This document shows positions 12,881 to 21,057 of a stretch of DNA of 23,008 bases, piece by piece; the stretch's first letter is position 1, and each line of letters starts with the position of its first letter. Both the position numbers and the translations under genes were made by a program. The notes below the pieces were generated by a model. The model saw only the letters and a program-made list of their open reading frames with translations. It made no database searches and was not told where the DNA came from. This stretch comes from Sulfurospirillum sp. (lineage in GTDB: Bacteria; Campylobacterota; Campylobacteria; Campylobacterales; QNZT01): positions 1 through 23,008 of the forward strand of contig QNZU01000034.1 in the NCBI GenBank assembly GCA_003978405.1, in the 5' to 3' direction.

Positions 12881-14776
12881 TTATCTTTTCATCAACTCTT
12901 TTTGAATTTTATCGTATCCATAGATATCATTTCTAAAGCTGACTCCACCATCACCATTAACCCATGCAGTCCAATACCTAATATGAACAGGAATATAACG
13001 ATCAAGTTTAAATGATTGATTTTTCCTGCTCTCTCTGGCTTTTTCTATCTCATCAACTGATTGAGTAGTATAATTTTGTGTTAAGTATTCTAAAAGTTCT
13101 TGTGGTTTTTGCAATCTTATACAACCATGGCTATAAGCACGAACCGGTGATCTGAAATACTTTTTCTCATTTGTATCATGCATATACACAGCATGATCAT
13201 TAGGAAACATAAATTTCACAAACCCTAGGGGATTGCCACTGCCTGGTTCTTTGACAAATCTAAAAGGCAAATCACTATCATCACTAAACTGCCACCAGTC
13301 GATATCAAAAGCATCAACTGGTTTTGCATTGTTTTTCCATGTTTTATACATTTTAAATTTTCTGCTGCTTAGATAATCTGGATCCTCTTGGATACGGTGG
13401 AGCATCTCTTTTTTTACTATAGAATCAGGAACTGTCCAGTATGGATTTATTTCAAAATATTTCATTTTCGAACTAAAAATCGGTGTTGGATTTTTTCTTC
13501 TACCCACAACAACTCTCATGTCAAGGACATTTTGATTATCCTGAACAAAATTCATCCTAAAGTCCGGAATATTTACTATGATATACTCTTTACCAAAATC
13601 TCCTATATCCGCTCTAAGCCTTGAAATATTTAAGGCAATGGTTCTTAATCTATCCTCTACTGGAATATTTAATAATCTTCTTGTTCTCTCATCCAATCTG
13701 CCAGATTCCCATTTGCCCATTCTCCCTTGAAAGTGTTTTAAAGCATTAGAGAGCTCTTTTGTCATCTTTTGACCTATAAAATCGGGCTCATAAAAATCAC
13801 CACTTAGATACAATCTTCTGGCAAGAAGGGGAACTCTATTTTTATCAACCGAACCCACTTTAAGAGTTCTTCCTCTAGGAATTGATGGCCAAGCTCCTTG
13901 GAGTTTGATATCATAATACCTTTTATAAGCACTCTTTAGAGTATCTAGCATATTATTTGAGTTTGACAATCCAAACAACTTTTCTTGGAAATTACTACTG
14001 TTTTGCATCGATTTTAGTAACGATACATAATCATTACTTTTGATAGGAAGATCCCAAGAGTAGTGAATATCACTCTCCTTGGCTTTTTCTCTCAAAATCT
14101 CTTTAAAACGGTGCATATCAATTTCACCCTCATAAAGATCTTTTGCCATAGTCAAAAATGCATCACTCAAATAGATATCCATTTGAGCAATTGCTATATT
14201 TCTACTATTTTTATCAAGGGATTGGCTGTTTTTTAAAAGTTCTAAGATTGAGTTTAGTTCATCGATGTGATATTTTTTGGGAGATAGTCCCTCACTAGGA
14301 GCTCTCTTTAATGCCTCTATCATCTGAAAAATGTTCGGATTTATAGAATAATCTGTTGAAATCCAAAATGTAGAATATCCTAGTGAATTATAAAAATTTT
14401 TTACACTATTTTTTGATTTTAGATTTTCTACACCCTCAGAATTGTATTGCAGACCGTTTAACATACCTTTTAAAATACTTTTTATCGTAATCGCATGAGC
14501 ATTATTTGCCATGGTATTAACCCAATGAGTCTTTGTATTGGGTGATGTTGGCTGAATCTCATTTTCATCTATCTTCGTATCACTCTCTACAAACTCTTTA
14601 TTAGGAGTTTGAGTTTGCATAGGTAAAGTTGATCTATCAACTCTCTCATTGACAACTCTATTAGAACTAGACAATACTTCAAGATCGTGCTGTGTTAAAG
14701 GTATAGAATCGACAATCTCCACATCACCAAAGAGTATCTCTACCAATAGAATAGAAATTAATATTGATTTTTTCAT
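12881..14776 (-). CDS. L,D-transpeptidase, LdtD/YcbB family
   Basis: This 631-aa periplasmic enzyme would form 3-3 cross-links between meso-diaminopimelate residues in peptidoglycan. It has a signal peptide at residues 1-17. A long scaffold region carries FYNSLGYSTFWISTD and the helical stretch to about 300. A peptidoglycan-binding domain follows (about 310-370, ending RLDERTRRLLNIP), then the YkuD catalytic domain (about 395-560). The catalytic motif is SHGCIRL at 549-555, with nucleophile Cys552 and His550. It also has the WTVPDSIVKKEM segment found in YcbB proteins. Length is close to E. coli YcbB (615 aa). GGGAAG lies just before the ATG. The neighbouring MepK-like hydrolase would remove the same bonds, so the pair likely balances cross-link formation and turnover. 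Confidence 0.92.
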   Translation of the reverse strand: MKKSILISILLVEILFGDVEIVDSIPLTQHDLEVLSSSNRVVNERVDRSTLPMQTQTPNKEFVESDTKIDENEIQPTSPNTKTHWVNTMANNAHAITIKSILKGMLNGLQYNSEGVENLKSKNSVKNFYNSLGYSTFWISTDYSINPNIFQMIEALKRAPSEGLSPKKYHIDELNSILELLKNSQSLDKNSRNIAIAQMDIYLSDAFLTMAKDLYEGEIDMHRFKEILREKAKESDIHYSWDLPIKSNDYVSLLKSMQNSSNFQEKLFGLSNSNNMLDTLKSAYKRYYDIKLQGAWPSIPRGRTLKVGSVDKNRVPLLARRLYLSGDFYEPDFIGQKMTKELSNALKHFQGRMGKWESGRLDERTRRLLNIPVEDRLRTIALNISRLRADIGDFGKEYIIVNIPDFRMNFVQDNQNVLDMRVVVGRRKNPTPIFSSKMKYFEINPYWTVPDSIVKKEMLHRIQEDPDYLSSRKFKMYKTWKNNAKPVDAFDIDWWQFSDDSDLPFRFVKEPGSGNPLGFVKFMFPNDHAVYMHDTNEKKYFRSPVRAYSHGCIRLQKPQELLEYLTQNYTTQSVDEIEKARESRKNQSFKLDRYIPVHIRYWTAWVNGDGGVSFRNDIYGYDKIQKELMKR

Positions 14777-14862
14777 ATCTTCCCAAAATTATTTAATAGT
14801 TTTAAAATTTCAATATAATATTCATATAAGCTAAAAACTTGCTTAAAGTCCTGTATAGGTGC

Positions 14863-14868
14863 TATAAT
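14863..14868 (+). promoter_or_regulatory. Probable -10 box of pdxJ-pdxA
   Basis: GC-TATAAT lies 22 bases before the pdxJ ATG. TTGCTT at 14839-14844 could serve as a weak -35 at 18-base spacing. The leader would be about 16 bases, just holding AAGGA. Confidence 0.55.
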
Positions 14869-14890
14869 CTACTAAAAAAGGATTAACAAA

Positions 14891-15673
14891 ATGCTACTTG
14901 GAGTCAATATAGATCATATCGCAGTTTTGAGAGAGGCAAGGCAGATAAACGACCCAAATCCAATCGATGCTTTAGGGATTGTGCAAAGAGCAGGAGCTAA
15001 TCAGATCACAATTCACCTAAGAGAGGATAGAAGACACATACATGATAGTGATGCCAAAAATATCATAGATCTTTCACCACTTCCAATAAATCTTGAGTGT
15101 TCGGTAAACCCTGATATTATTGAGATAGTAGCCAAACTTAGACCTCACCGGGCTACAATTGTTCCAGAAAACAGAGTTGAGGTAACAACCGAAGGTGGAT
15201 TGGATCTAAATGAACCAAACTTTGCAAATATCGATAAATCTGTTCACTATCTAAAAGCTAGAGAGATTGAAACCTCACTCTTTATAGATCCTACAATAGA
15301 AGCAGTCAGAGCGGCAAAAACAATCGGTGTAGAGTGGGTTGAACTGCATACAGGAACTTACTCAAATATCTATGCAATGCTTTTTTCCAATCTCTCCAAA
15401 ACTCACCATAGTATTGATGAACTTTCCCTTGAGAGATCCAAACTAAAACTTCTTCTAAAAAAGGAACTCACAAGGATCAAAGAGGCTACATTTGAGGCAC
15501 ATGAGTTTGGACTTAAAGTTGCGGCAGGTCATGGATTAAACTATCAAAATGTCAAAGAGATAGCTAAGATCGAAGGAATAGAAGAGTTAAACATCGGTCA
15601 AAGTATCATAGCTAGATCGGTTTTTACTGGGTTAGAAAGAGCTATCAAAGATATGATTGGTCTAATTCAATGA
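14891..15673 (+). CDS. pdxJ: Pyridoxine 5'-phosphate synthase
   Basis: This 260-aa protein is the TIM-barrel enzyme that condenses 1-deoxyxylulose 5-phosphate with 3-amino-2-oxopropyl phosphate to give pyridoxine 5'-phosphate. The family opening LGVNIDHIAVLREAR is intact. Active-site positions are visible: TIHLREDRRHI (His42, Arg44), LECSVN (Glu69) and AAGHGLNY (His214), followed by the phosphate-binding NIGQSIIARSVFTGL at 234-248. AAGGA sits nine bases before the ATG. The stop overlaps the pdxA start as ATGA, which couples two enzymes of the DXP-dependent vitamin B6 route: PdxA makes the amine substrate of PdxJ. Confidence 0.97.
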   Translation: MLLGVNIDHIAVLREARQINDPNPIDALGIVQRAGANQITIHLREDRRHIHDSDAKNIIDLSPLPINLECSVNPDIIEIVAKLRPHRATIVPENRVEVTTEGGLDLNEPNFANIDKSVHYLKAREIETSLFIDPTIEAVRAAKTIGVEWVELHTGTYSNIYAMLFSNLSKTHHSIDELSLERSKLKLLLKKELTRIKEATFEAHEFGLKVAAGHGLNYQNVKEIAKIEGIEELNIGQSIIARSVFTGLERAIKDMIGLIQ

Positions 15674-16602
15674 AGATAGCTGTAAGTATCGGTGATCTAA
15701 ACGGAATAGGAGCAGAGATAGCACTCCTTTCTCATAATGAGATCTCCAAGATTTGTAATCCTTTATATATAGTAGATGAAGATTTGATAAAGAGTGCTTC
15801 AAAGTTATTAAATTTACCAATTCCAAATAATTTTAATACCATCCCTCTAAATAGAGATTTTACAATCACTCCAGGAAAACTTTCAAAAGAGAGTGGTGAG
15901 TACTCATTTAGATCATTTAAGCAAGGGTGTGATTTGTGTGACTCAAAAGAGGTTGATGCACTTGTAACACTGCCAATTAACAAAGAGGCATGGCACTTGG
16001 CAAAGATCAATTTTAGCGGACACACAGACTATCTTGCTCACAGATATAACAAAGAAGCGATTATGATGCTTGGGTGCGAAGAGATGTTTGTAGCTTTGTT
16101 TACACATCATATACCACTAAAGAGTGTTCCAAAACAGATAAAAAAACAGGAACTAACTAGATTTTTAATTGATCTGTATTCTCAAATAAAAGAGAAGTAT
16201 ATCGTAGTGCTAGGACTAAATCCTCATGCCGGTGATGGAGGGATTTTAGGAGATGAAGAGAGTATCATAAGAAGCTCAATTGAATTAGCGAATAAAAAAC
16301 TGGATAATGATATCTTTATTGGTCCATTGGTACCAGATACAGCATTTACTCCAATGATGAGAGAAAAATATAGATATTTTGTAGCGATGTATCACGATCA
16401 AGGACTTATCCCTCTAAAAGCCTTGCACTTTGAAGAGAGTATCAATGTATCTTTGAATCTACCGATTATCAGGACTTCAGTAGATCACGGAACTGCATTT
16501 GACATCGCTTATAAGGGCAAAAAACCCTCAAGCAAAAGCTATATTAATTCTATCAAAGAGGCTATCAGGCTGATTCACAAAAAAGATCACTTTGTGATTT
16601 AG
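15670..16602 (+). CDS. pdxA: 4-hydroxythreonine-4-phosphate dehydrogenase
   Basis: This 310-aa protein is an NAD(P)-dependent oxidative decarboxylase that yields 3-amino-2-oxopropyl phosphate for PdxJ. Conserved landmarks are FSGHTDYLA (His118), THHIPLK (His146/147), GLNPHAGDGG (His186), PDTAFTPMM and MYHDQGLIPLK (His242). Three of these His residues correspond to the metal ligands in E. coli PdxA. SVDHGTAFDIAYKGK at the end is also typical. The ATG overlaps the pdxJ stop by four bases. The 3' end overlaps the end of convergent dusB by 38 bases, so the last 12 or so codons are read on both strands. Confidence 0.97.
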   Translation: MKIAVSIGDLNGIGAEIALLSHNEISKICNPLYIVDEDLIKSASKLLNLPIPNNFNTIPLNRDFTITPGKLSKESGEYSFRSFKQGCDLCDSKEVDALVTLPINKEAWHLAKINFSGHTDYLAHRYNKEAIMMLGCEEMFVALFTHHIPLKSVPKQIKKQELTRFLIDLYSQIKEKYIVVLGLNPHAGDGGILGDEESIIRSSIELANKKLDNDIFIGPLVPDTAFTPMMREKYRYFVAMYHDQGLIPLKALHFEESINVSLNLPIIRTSVDHGTAFDIAYKGKKPSSKSYINSIKEAIRLIHKKDHFVI

Positions 16603-17533
16603 AGAAGAACTCATCTATCATCGATCTAGTTGTCTTAATATCTTCAACCCTGTTTACACTATCTCTAAACTCCGAAGCATTTGGTAAACCTTTGGAGTAG
16701 TTGTGAAGATGTTTTCTAAAGATTCCTACCCCTTTTTGACCATAAAACTCTATCATTAAATCAAAGTGCCTTAGGACAATCTCTTTGATCTTTTCCTTTG
16801 ATACTCTCTCTAAATTATTTTTGATTTGATAAAAAATCCAAGGATTTCCAACTGCACCTCTTCCTATCATAATCCCATCACATCCAGTAAACTCTCGAAC
16901 CTCTTTTGCAACTTTTAAAGAGGTGATATCTCCGTTTGCAATCACGGGTATTTTTACCGCCTCTTTCGCCTCTTTAATCTCTTTGTAATCGATCGGTGCT
17001 TTATATTTGCCTACTCTTGTTCGCCCGTGAAATGTGATAAAATCAGCCCCGGCACTTTCACACACTTGTGCTATATTTGCGGCTATCTTTTTATCAAAAC
17101 CAAGCCTTGATTTGACACTGGTATATCTTTTCTTGGAGTATTTTTTTATCGTTTCAACAACCTTTGCTGTTAGATCCAAATCATTCAAGAGTGCCGACCC
17201 ACTGTTTTGAGATACTATCTTTGGTACCGGACATCCACAATTTAGATCAATACCATCAATCCCATCTATATCATTTAGTATCAGTACCGCCTCTTTTATC
17301 ACTTTTAGGTCTGATCCTGCAATCTGAACGATATATGGGCTTTCCAAAGGGGACTTTTGGATCATTTTATGGGTTCTTTTAGAGTGGTAGATCAAAGCAT
17401 TGGAGCTTATCATCTCTGAAAAGGTCAAATCAGCCCCAAACTCTTTGGCAAGAGTCCTAAAGGGCAGATCAGTGTATCCAGCAAGTGGGGCAAGAGCCAC
17501 TAAATTTTTATTTTCAAAAGAGATCTCTGCCAT
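16565..17533 (-). CDS. dusB: tRNA-dihydrouridine synthase, DusB-like
   Basis: This 322-aa FMN enzyme reduces uridine to dihydrouridine in the tRNA D-loop. The FMN-binding start LAPLAGYTDLPFR and the catalytic segment LNCGCPVPK are clear; the general-acid Cys is Cys101, just before Pro. FHGRTRVGKY and IANGDI follow, then GIMIGRGAVGNPWIF near the phosphate site. The C-terminal helical domain contains FRKHLHNYSKGLP. The gene follows the unknown two-TM protein by eight bases at the end of a long minus-strand run. Its last 38 bases overlap convergent pdxA. The final residues (KSQSDLFCESA) look non-conserved, so the overlap may reflect a drifted stop codon. Confidence 0.93.
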   Translation of the reverse strand: MAEISFENKNLVALAPLAGYTDLPFRTLAKEFGADLTFSEMISSNALIYHSKRTHKMIQKSPLESPYIVQIAGSDLKVIKEAVLILNDIDGIDGIDLNCGCPVPKIVSQNSGSALLNDLDLTAKVVETIKKYSKKRYTSVKSRLGFDKKIAANIAQVCESAGADFITFHGRTRVGKYKAPIDYKEIKEAKEAVKIPVIANGDITSLKVAKEVREFTGCDGIMIGRGAVGNPWIFYQIKNNLERVSKEKIKEIVLRHFDLMIEFYGQKGVGIFRKHLHNYSKGLPNASEFRDSVNRVEDIKTTRSMIDEFFSKSQSDLFCESA

Positions 17534-17541
17534 AAATAATT

Positions 17542-18558
17542 TTAGACAAAAAGCTCCGTATCAAAATTTCTTCCTTGATCTTTCAAAAAGAGTAGATATC
17601 TAAATTTTGGATACTCATCTTCAGCTGCATTATCCAAAAACTCTCTTGCATCACTGATTTTTTGCAGATCAAACATAGTATATAGATATGCCTCTCCACC
17701 ACGATATGGGAAATCATGAGCTAGTTTATTCGCAAGTAGTACCAATTGGTCTGGTGAAAGTTTTGTTTTGACTATTTTCATCACTTTAATGATCTCATCA
17801 GAAACCCAAGGATCTATATCATCAACTTTTTTCATATAATCTATTATCTGGGAATTAGTAAGTTCAAGTGGATTATTATTGGTACCAATCCTCTCTAGCA
17901 TTGTGAACAATGTCTTCTTAGAAGGTGTTTTCTCAAACTTGACTATATCATCATAAGAACCAAATGTTACAAACTTCTCAAATGCAAGTTTGCATGTCTC
18001 TTCATCATCACATTTACCTAAAACATTCTTGGCAAATTCAGGATCTTTATCGAGTCTGTTTCGATAATTTTTCAACATGTATGGATTTGAAGGACTCAAA
18101 TTGTAAGGTGAAAGATCAACAACTTCACCCCTGTCAATTTGCTCTTTTAGATCGATAATGTCTTGAATCTCATCATTATGGATTCTATGTTTTTTAGCTT
18201 TGTTTGGATCACTGTTTAAAAGAGGTAAAATAGCTCCCGGCAATTTAAATACTTCACTTTTATAATTGGCATCAACATCTTTTCCAAGCATCGCCTCTTT
18301 TGCCTCTTGTGCAAACTTTTGGCTATCTTTTTTTATTCTTCTTAGAGCGATCGCATTTTTGGTACCATAAAACATAAGATGCAAGATAGTAGCAATTGCA
18401 AGTAAAAATAGAGGAATCACAATCCAAACTGCAACAGGTAAAGTTATAGGAATATCCAAAATATTCAGAGTATATTTACTACCTTCAAAACTATATACAA
18501 ATAGACCAGTAAGTATAATAAAGAGTAATGAAAAACCTATATACTTTTTAATTCCCAT
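17542..18558 (-). CDS. Two-TM membrane protein of unknown function
   Basis: This 338-aa protein has two N-terminal transmembrane segments, about residues 7-24 and 40-64. A basic stretch follows (RRIKKDSQ), then a mostly helical domain of about 270 residues, which by the positive-inside rule should be cytoplasmic. It has a Cys pair in GKCDDEETCKLAF. I recognise no enzyme motif. Its placement between dksA and dusB suggests a Campylobacterota housekeeping protein, though I cannot verify that here. The ATG overlaps the dksA stop as TAATG, so its expression is likely tied to dksA. Confidence 0.75.
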   Translation of the reverse strand: MGIKKYIGFSLLFIILTGLFVYSFEGSKYTLNILDIPITLPVAVWIVIPLFLLAIATILHLMFYGTKNAIALRRIKKDSQKFAQEAKEAMLGKDVDANYKSEVFKLPGAILPLLNSDPNKAKKHRIHNDEIQDIIDLKEQIDRGEVVDLSPYNLSPSNPYMLKNYRNRLDKDPEFAKNVLGKCDDEETCKLAFEKFVTFGSYDDIVKFEKTPSKKTLFTMLERIGTNNNPLELTNSQIIDYMKKVDDIDPWVSDEIIKVMKIVKTKLSPDQLVLLANKLAHDFPYRGGEAYLYTMFDLQKISDAREFLDNAAEDEYPKFRYLLFLKDQGRNFDTELFV

Positions 18559-18914
18559 TAACCAACCCTCTTCTCAGTAATCTCTCTGCACACTATACAA
18601 TACTTTGCCTGAGGCTTCACTTTTAACCTAGCTAACCCTATATCCTCTTCGCACATCTCACAAATACCATAGGTTTTGTTCTCGATTTTAAATAGAGCAT
18701 AATCTATCTCTTTAATCTCCGCTTCTTGCTTCATAGTCAATGCTTCCTCTATAGCAGCATCAGCACTCAAACTTGCATGATCTGCTTCATCACTCGCTTC
18801 TGCATCTTTTAAAGAGTCTATCTCTTTTGTATTTGCATTGATGTTTTTTAAAATCTGCTCTTTTCTGTTTAAAAGTATCTCTTTAAACTCTTGTAACTCT
18901 TTATCACTTAACAT
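18558..18914 (-). CDS. dksA: DksA/TraR-family RNA polymerase-binding transcription factor
   Basis: This 118-aa protein has an N-terminal coiled coil (about residues 3-75) with an acidic tip around ASDEADHAS (40-48), like the DxxDxA tip of DksA. A four-Cys zinc finger follows: Cys85 and Cys88 (CEMC), Cys106 and Cys109 (CIVC). DksA enters the secondary channel of RNA polymerase and, with ppGpp, adjusts rRNA and biosynthetic promoters. At 118 residues it is shorter than E. coli DksA (151), which is usual in Campylobacterota. GGAGA six bases before the ATG supports the start. It sits between rlmH and an unknown membrane protein gene with tight spacing. Confidence 0.9.
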   Translation of the reverse strand: MLSDKELQEFKEILLNRKEQILKNINANTKEIDSLKDAEASDEADHASLSADAAIEEALTMKQEAEIKEIDYALFKIENKTYGICEMCEEDIGLARLKVKPQAKYCIVCREITEKRVG

Positions 18915-18931
18915 AAACTCTCCTTCTCCCG

Positions 18932-19387
18932 CTATTTATGATAGGGGTGGTTGTTTTTTATACTCAATCCTCTAAATATCTGCTCAAACAAAACTGCTTT
19001 GGCAACTTTGTGAGAGAGCGTCAATCTACCAAGAGATATAACTCTATCCATTTTCAATAAAAATGAACTCTCAAAACCATAGGCTCCGCCTATAAAAAAA
19101 TTTAAAGCCGTATTTATATCAAAAATTTTTGAAAATTCAAAACTATCTATCTCTTCACCTTTTGGATGAAGTGCGATATTGTATCCATTTAAATATGGCT
19201 CAAAAGCCTTTGAATAAGAACTTTGAGCGATTATAACATCTTGGTTTTGAGCTTGTGAAATTTTTTTATTAAAAATGGAAAATTCTTTGATTTGTGCATA
19301 TTTTTGTATCATTTTTAACTCTTTTTGGATAAATTTATCCAAATCAGAGCTACTTTTTTTCTCTATAGTATAAATATTTATTTTCAT
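18932..19387 (-). CDS. rlmH: 23S rRNA (pseudouridine1915-N3)-methyltransferase
   Basis: This 151-aa SPOUT-class methyltransferase uses S-adenosylmethionine to methylate pseudouridine 1915 in helix 69 of 23S rRNA. The trefoil-knot signature is clear: FFIGGAYGFESSFL, then SLGRLTLSHKVAKAVLFEQI. The C-terminus LSIKNNHPYHK is nearly invariant in the family. A basic, less conserved N-terminal half has the expected length. AGAGG lies upstream of the ATG. It is 22 bases after accD and 17 bases before dksA in the same operon-like run. Confidence 0.95.
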   Translation of the reverse strand: MKINIYTIEKKSSSDLDKFIQKELKMIQKYAQIKEFSIFNKKISQAQNQDVIIAQSSYSKAFEPYLNGYNIALHPKGEEIDSFEFSKIFDINTALNFFIGGAYGFESSFLLKMDRVISLGRLTLSHKVAKAVLFEQIFRGLSIKNNHPYHK

Positions 19388-19409
19388 TAAAGGGCACCTC
19401 TAAAGGTAA

Positions 19410-20327
19410 TTAACTTGCCTTATCATCATCTACATAATCACCTTCTCTTCTGCCATGAATCTTTCTTTTTTCAACAAAAGATGACTCTTTATCAAAGTAT
19501 TGTAACAGATGAGCAACACTCTCTTTTAGTCTGCTTCTTTTTACAATCATATCCAAAAATCCATGCTCAAGTAAAAACTCTGAAGTTTGAAAACCCTCAG
19601 GCAGATCAGTTCCTATCGTCTGCTTGATAACTCTTTGTCCTGCAAAGCCTATCAAAGCACCAGGTTCTGCTATTATCACATCTCCTAGCATCGCAAATGA
19701 AGCTGATACTCCACCCATTGTAGGGTCAGTTAGTATTGAGATAAAGGGCAATCCCTCATTTGATAGCTTTTTCAAAGCAGCAGAGGTTTTGGACATCTGA
19801 AGAAGTGAGAAAGTGCTCTCTTGCATCCTCGCTCCACCACTTGCTGAGATGATAATCAAGCCCTCTTTTTTTGCAATCGCACGATTAACAGCACGGACTA
19901 TCTTCTCGCCCTCAACAGATCCTAAACTTCCACCCATAAACTTAAAGTCAAACACCACAAGTTGTGCAGGTATTCCCTCTATTTGACACTCTCCAGCAAT
20001 AACCGAAGATTTTTTTCCTATCTTTTTGTAGTTTTGTTCTACCCTTTTTTTGTAGGAGAGTTTATCTGTAAATTTAAGCGGATCAATTGGTACCAAATTG
20101 GCATCCATCTCTACAAAACTGCCCTCATCTACCAGATAATCAATCCTCTGTTTAGCTCCTACTCTCATATGATATTTACATTTTGGACAGACTTGGAGCA
20201 GATTTTCCACCTCCTTGTAATACATCAGTGAATTACACTTTTTACACTTGATCCAGTGGCTTGTCTCTTCTGATTTATCCTCAATGTCGTTTTTTCTAAA
20301 TGATTTAAACAGATCTCCAAAAATCAT
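19410..20327 (-). CDS. accD: Acetyl-CoA carboxylase carboxyltransferase subunit beta
   Basis: This 305-aa protein is the beta half of the carboxyltransferase that moves CO2 from biotin to acetyl-CoA to form malonyl-CoA for fatty acid synthesis. It works as a heterotetramer with AccA, which is not in this window. The N-terminal zinc ribbon has Cys28, Cys31, Cys47 and Cys50. The crotonase-fold core shows SGGARMQE (163-170) and GGVSASFAMLGD (205-216), which form the oxyanion and CoA sites. The charged C-terminal tail RKIHGRREGDYVDDDKAS looks variable. The start has only a weak AAGG, 10 bases after the upstream gene, so coupling is likely. Confidence 0.97.
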   Translation of the reverse strand: MIFGDLFKSFRKNDIEDKSEETSHWIKCKKCNSLMYYKEVENLLQVCPKCKYHMRVGAKQRIDYLVDEGSFVEMDANLVPIDPLKFTDKLSYKKRVEQNYKKIGKKSSVIAGECQIEGIPAQLVVFDFKFMGGSLGSVEGEKIVRAVNRAIAKKEGLIIISASGGARMQESTFSLLQMSKTSAALKKLSNEGLPFISILTDPTMGGVSASFAMLGDVIIAEPGALIGFAGQRVIKQTIGTDLPEGFQTSEFLLEHGFLDMIVKRSRLKESVAHLLQYFDKESSFVEKRKIHGRREGDYVDDDKAS

Positions 20328-20337
20328 CTCTAACCTT

Positions 20338-21027
20338 TTACTTTAATAGTATATTTTTATAAAACTCAAACTTTCTCTCATCTTTACAAATTAGCGTAAG
20401 ATCATTATATTGATATTTGTATAAATCTTCACACATAAACATTCCAGCTTTAATATCATACTCTCTTAACTCATCCTCTAAAATCACAAAGTCAAAATAT
20501 TGAGCATATGCCAAGGAGAGCGCCATAGCTCCAGGAGTTCTGTACTTTATCAGTGCATCTGAGAGCTTTTTTGCATATACTTTGGAGCGATATGCTCTCT
20601 CAAAAACACCAACAGTTGAGTTTGCATTTTTTTTAACATCACTAAAAACAAGATCATTTAGTTTTGCTACTTGAAAACTTTTCTCATCTTTGACAAAAAT
20701 ATCACCGTTTGCAAAGTTGGCAATCACTCCTGCCTTTACAACCCCATTCTCCTCTAAAGCTACAGATGAGCCGTAATATGGGATTTGTGAAACAAAATTG
20801 TCACTTCCATCAATAGGATCAAGCCAAAGGATCTTTTTGCCCTCGCCTATTTTACCACTCTCTTCAGAGATAATCTTGCCAAAACAACTCAACTCTTCAA
20901 TAAAATATCTCTCTGCAATAAGATCAATCTCTTTACTCTCATCACCTCCGGCACCCTTACCATGCTTTTGACAAAAACTGTTTTCAAACCCCAAACTCAA
21001 AAATTGATAAATCTTCTTATTTGCCAA
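20338..21027 (-). CDS. Inositol monophosphatase-family phosphatase (CysQ/SuhB-like)
   Basis: This 229-aa protein (TTG start at 21025-21027) carries the lithium-sensitive phosphatase motifs: EESG near residues 55-58 and LDPIDGSDNF at 69-78, with the metal-binding Asp70 and Asp73. The late WDxAAG motif is degenerate here (EYDIKAG). Substrates could be inositol phosphate, 3'-phosphoadenosine phosphate or another sugar phosphate; the sequence does not decide. The start is unusual: the frame remains open upstream to the gltD stop and encodes KIKEFIDAAILANKKIY, which looks like the family's first helix. The true start may therefore be ATA (21052-21054) or ATT (21040-21042) rather than TTG, which has no ribosome-binding site. 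Confidence 0.85.
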   Translation of the reverse strand: MANKKIYQFLSLGFENSFCQKHGKGAGGDESKEIDLIAERYFIEELSCFGKIISEESGKIGEGKKILWLDPIDGSDNFVSQIPYYGSSVALEENGVVKAGVIANFANGDIFVKDEKSFQVAKLNDLVFSDVKKNANSTVGVFERAYRSKVYAKKLSDALIKYRTPGAMALSLAYAQYFDFVILEDELREYDIKAGMFMCEDLYKYQYNDLTLICKDERKFEFYKNILLK

Positions 21028-21057
21028 AATAGCGGCATCAATAAACTCTTTTATCTT

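Noticed and set aside
15732..16025. Minus-strand 97-codon frame inside pdxA
   Set aside because: It is a shadow of a highly conserved gene and has no support of its own.
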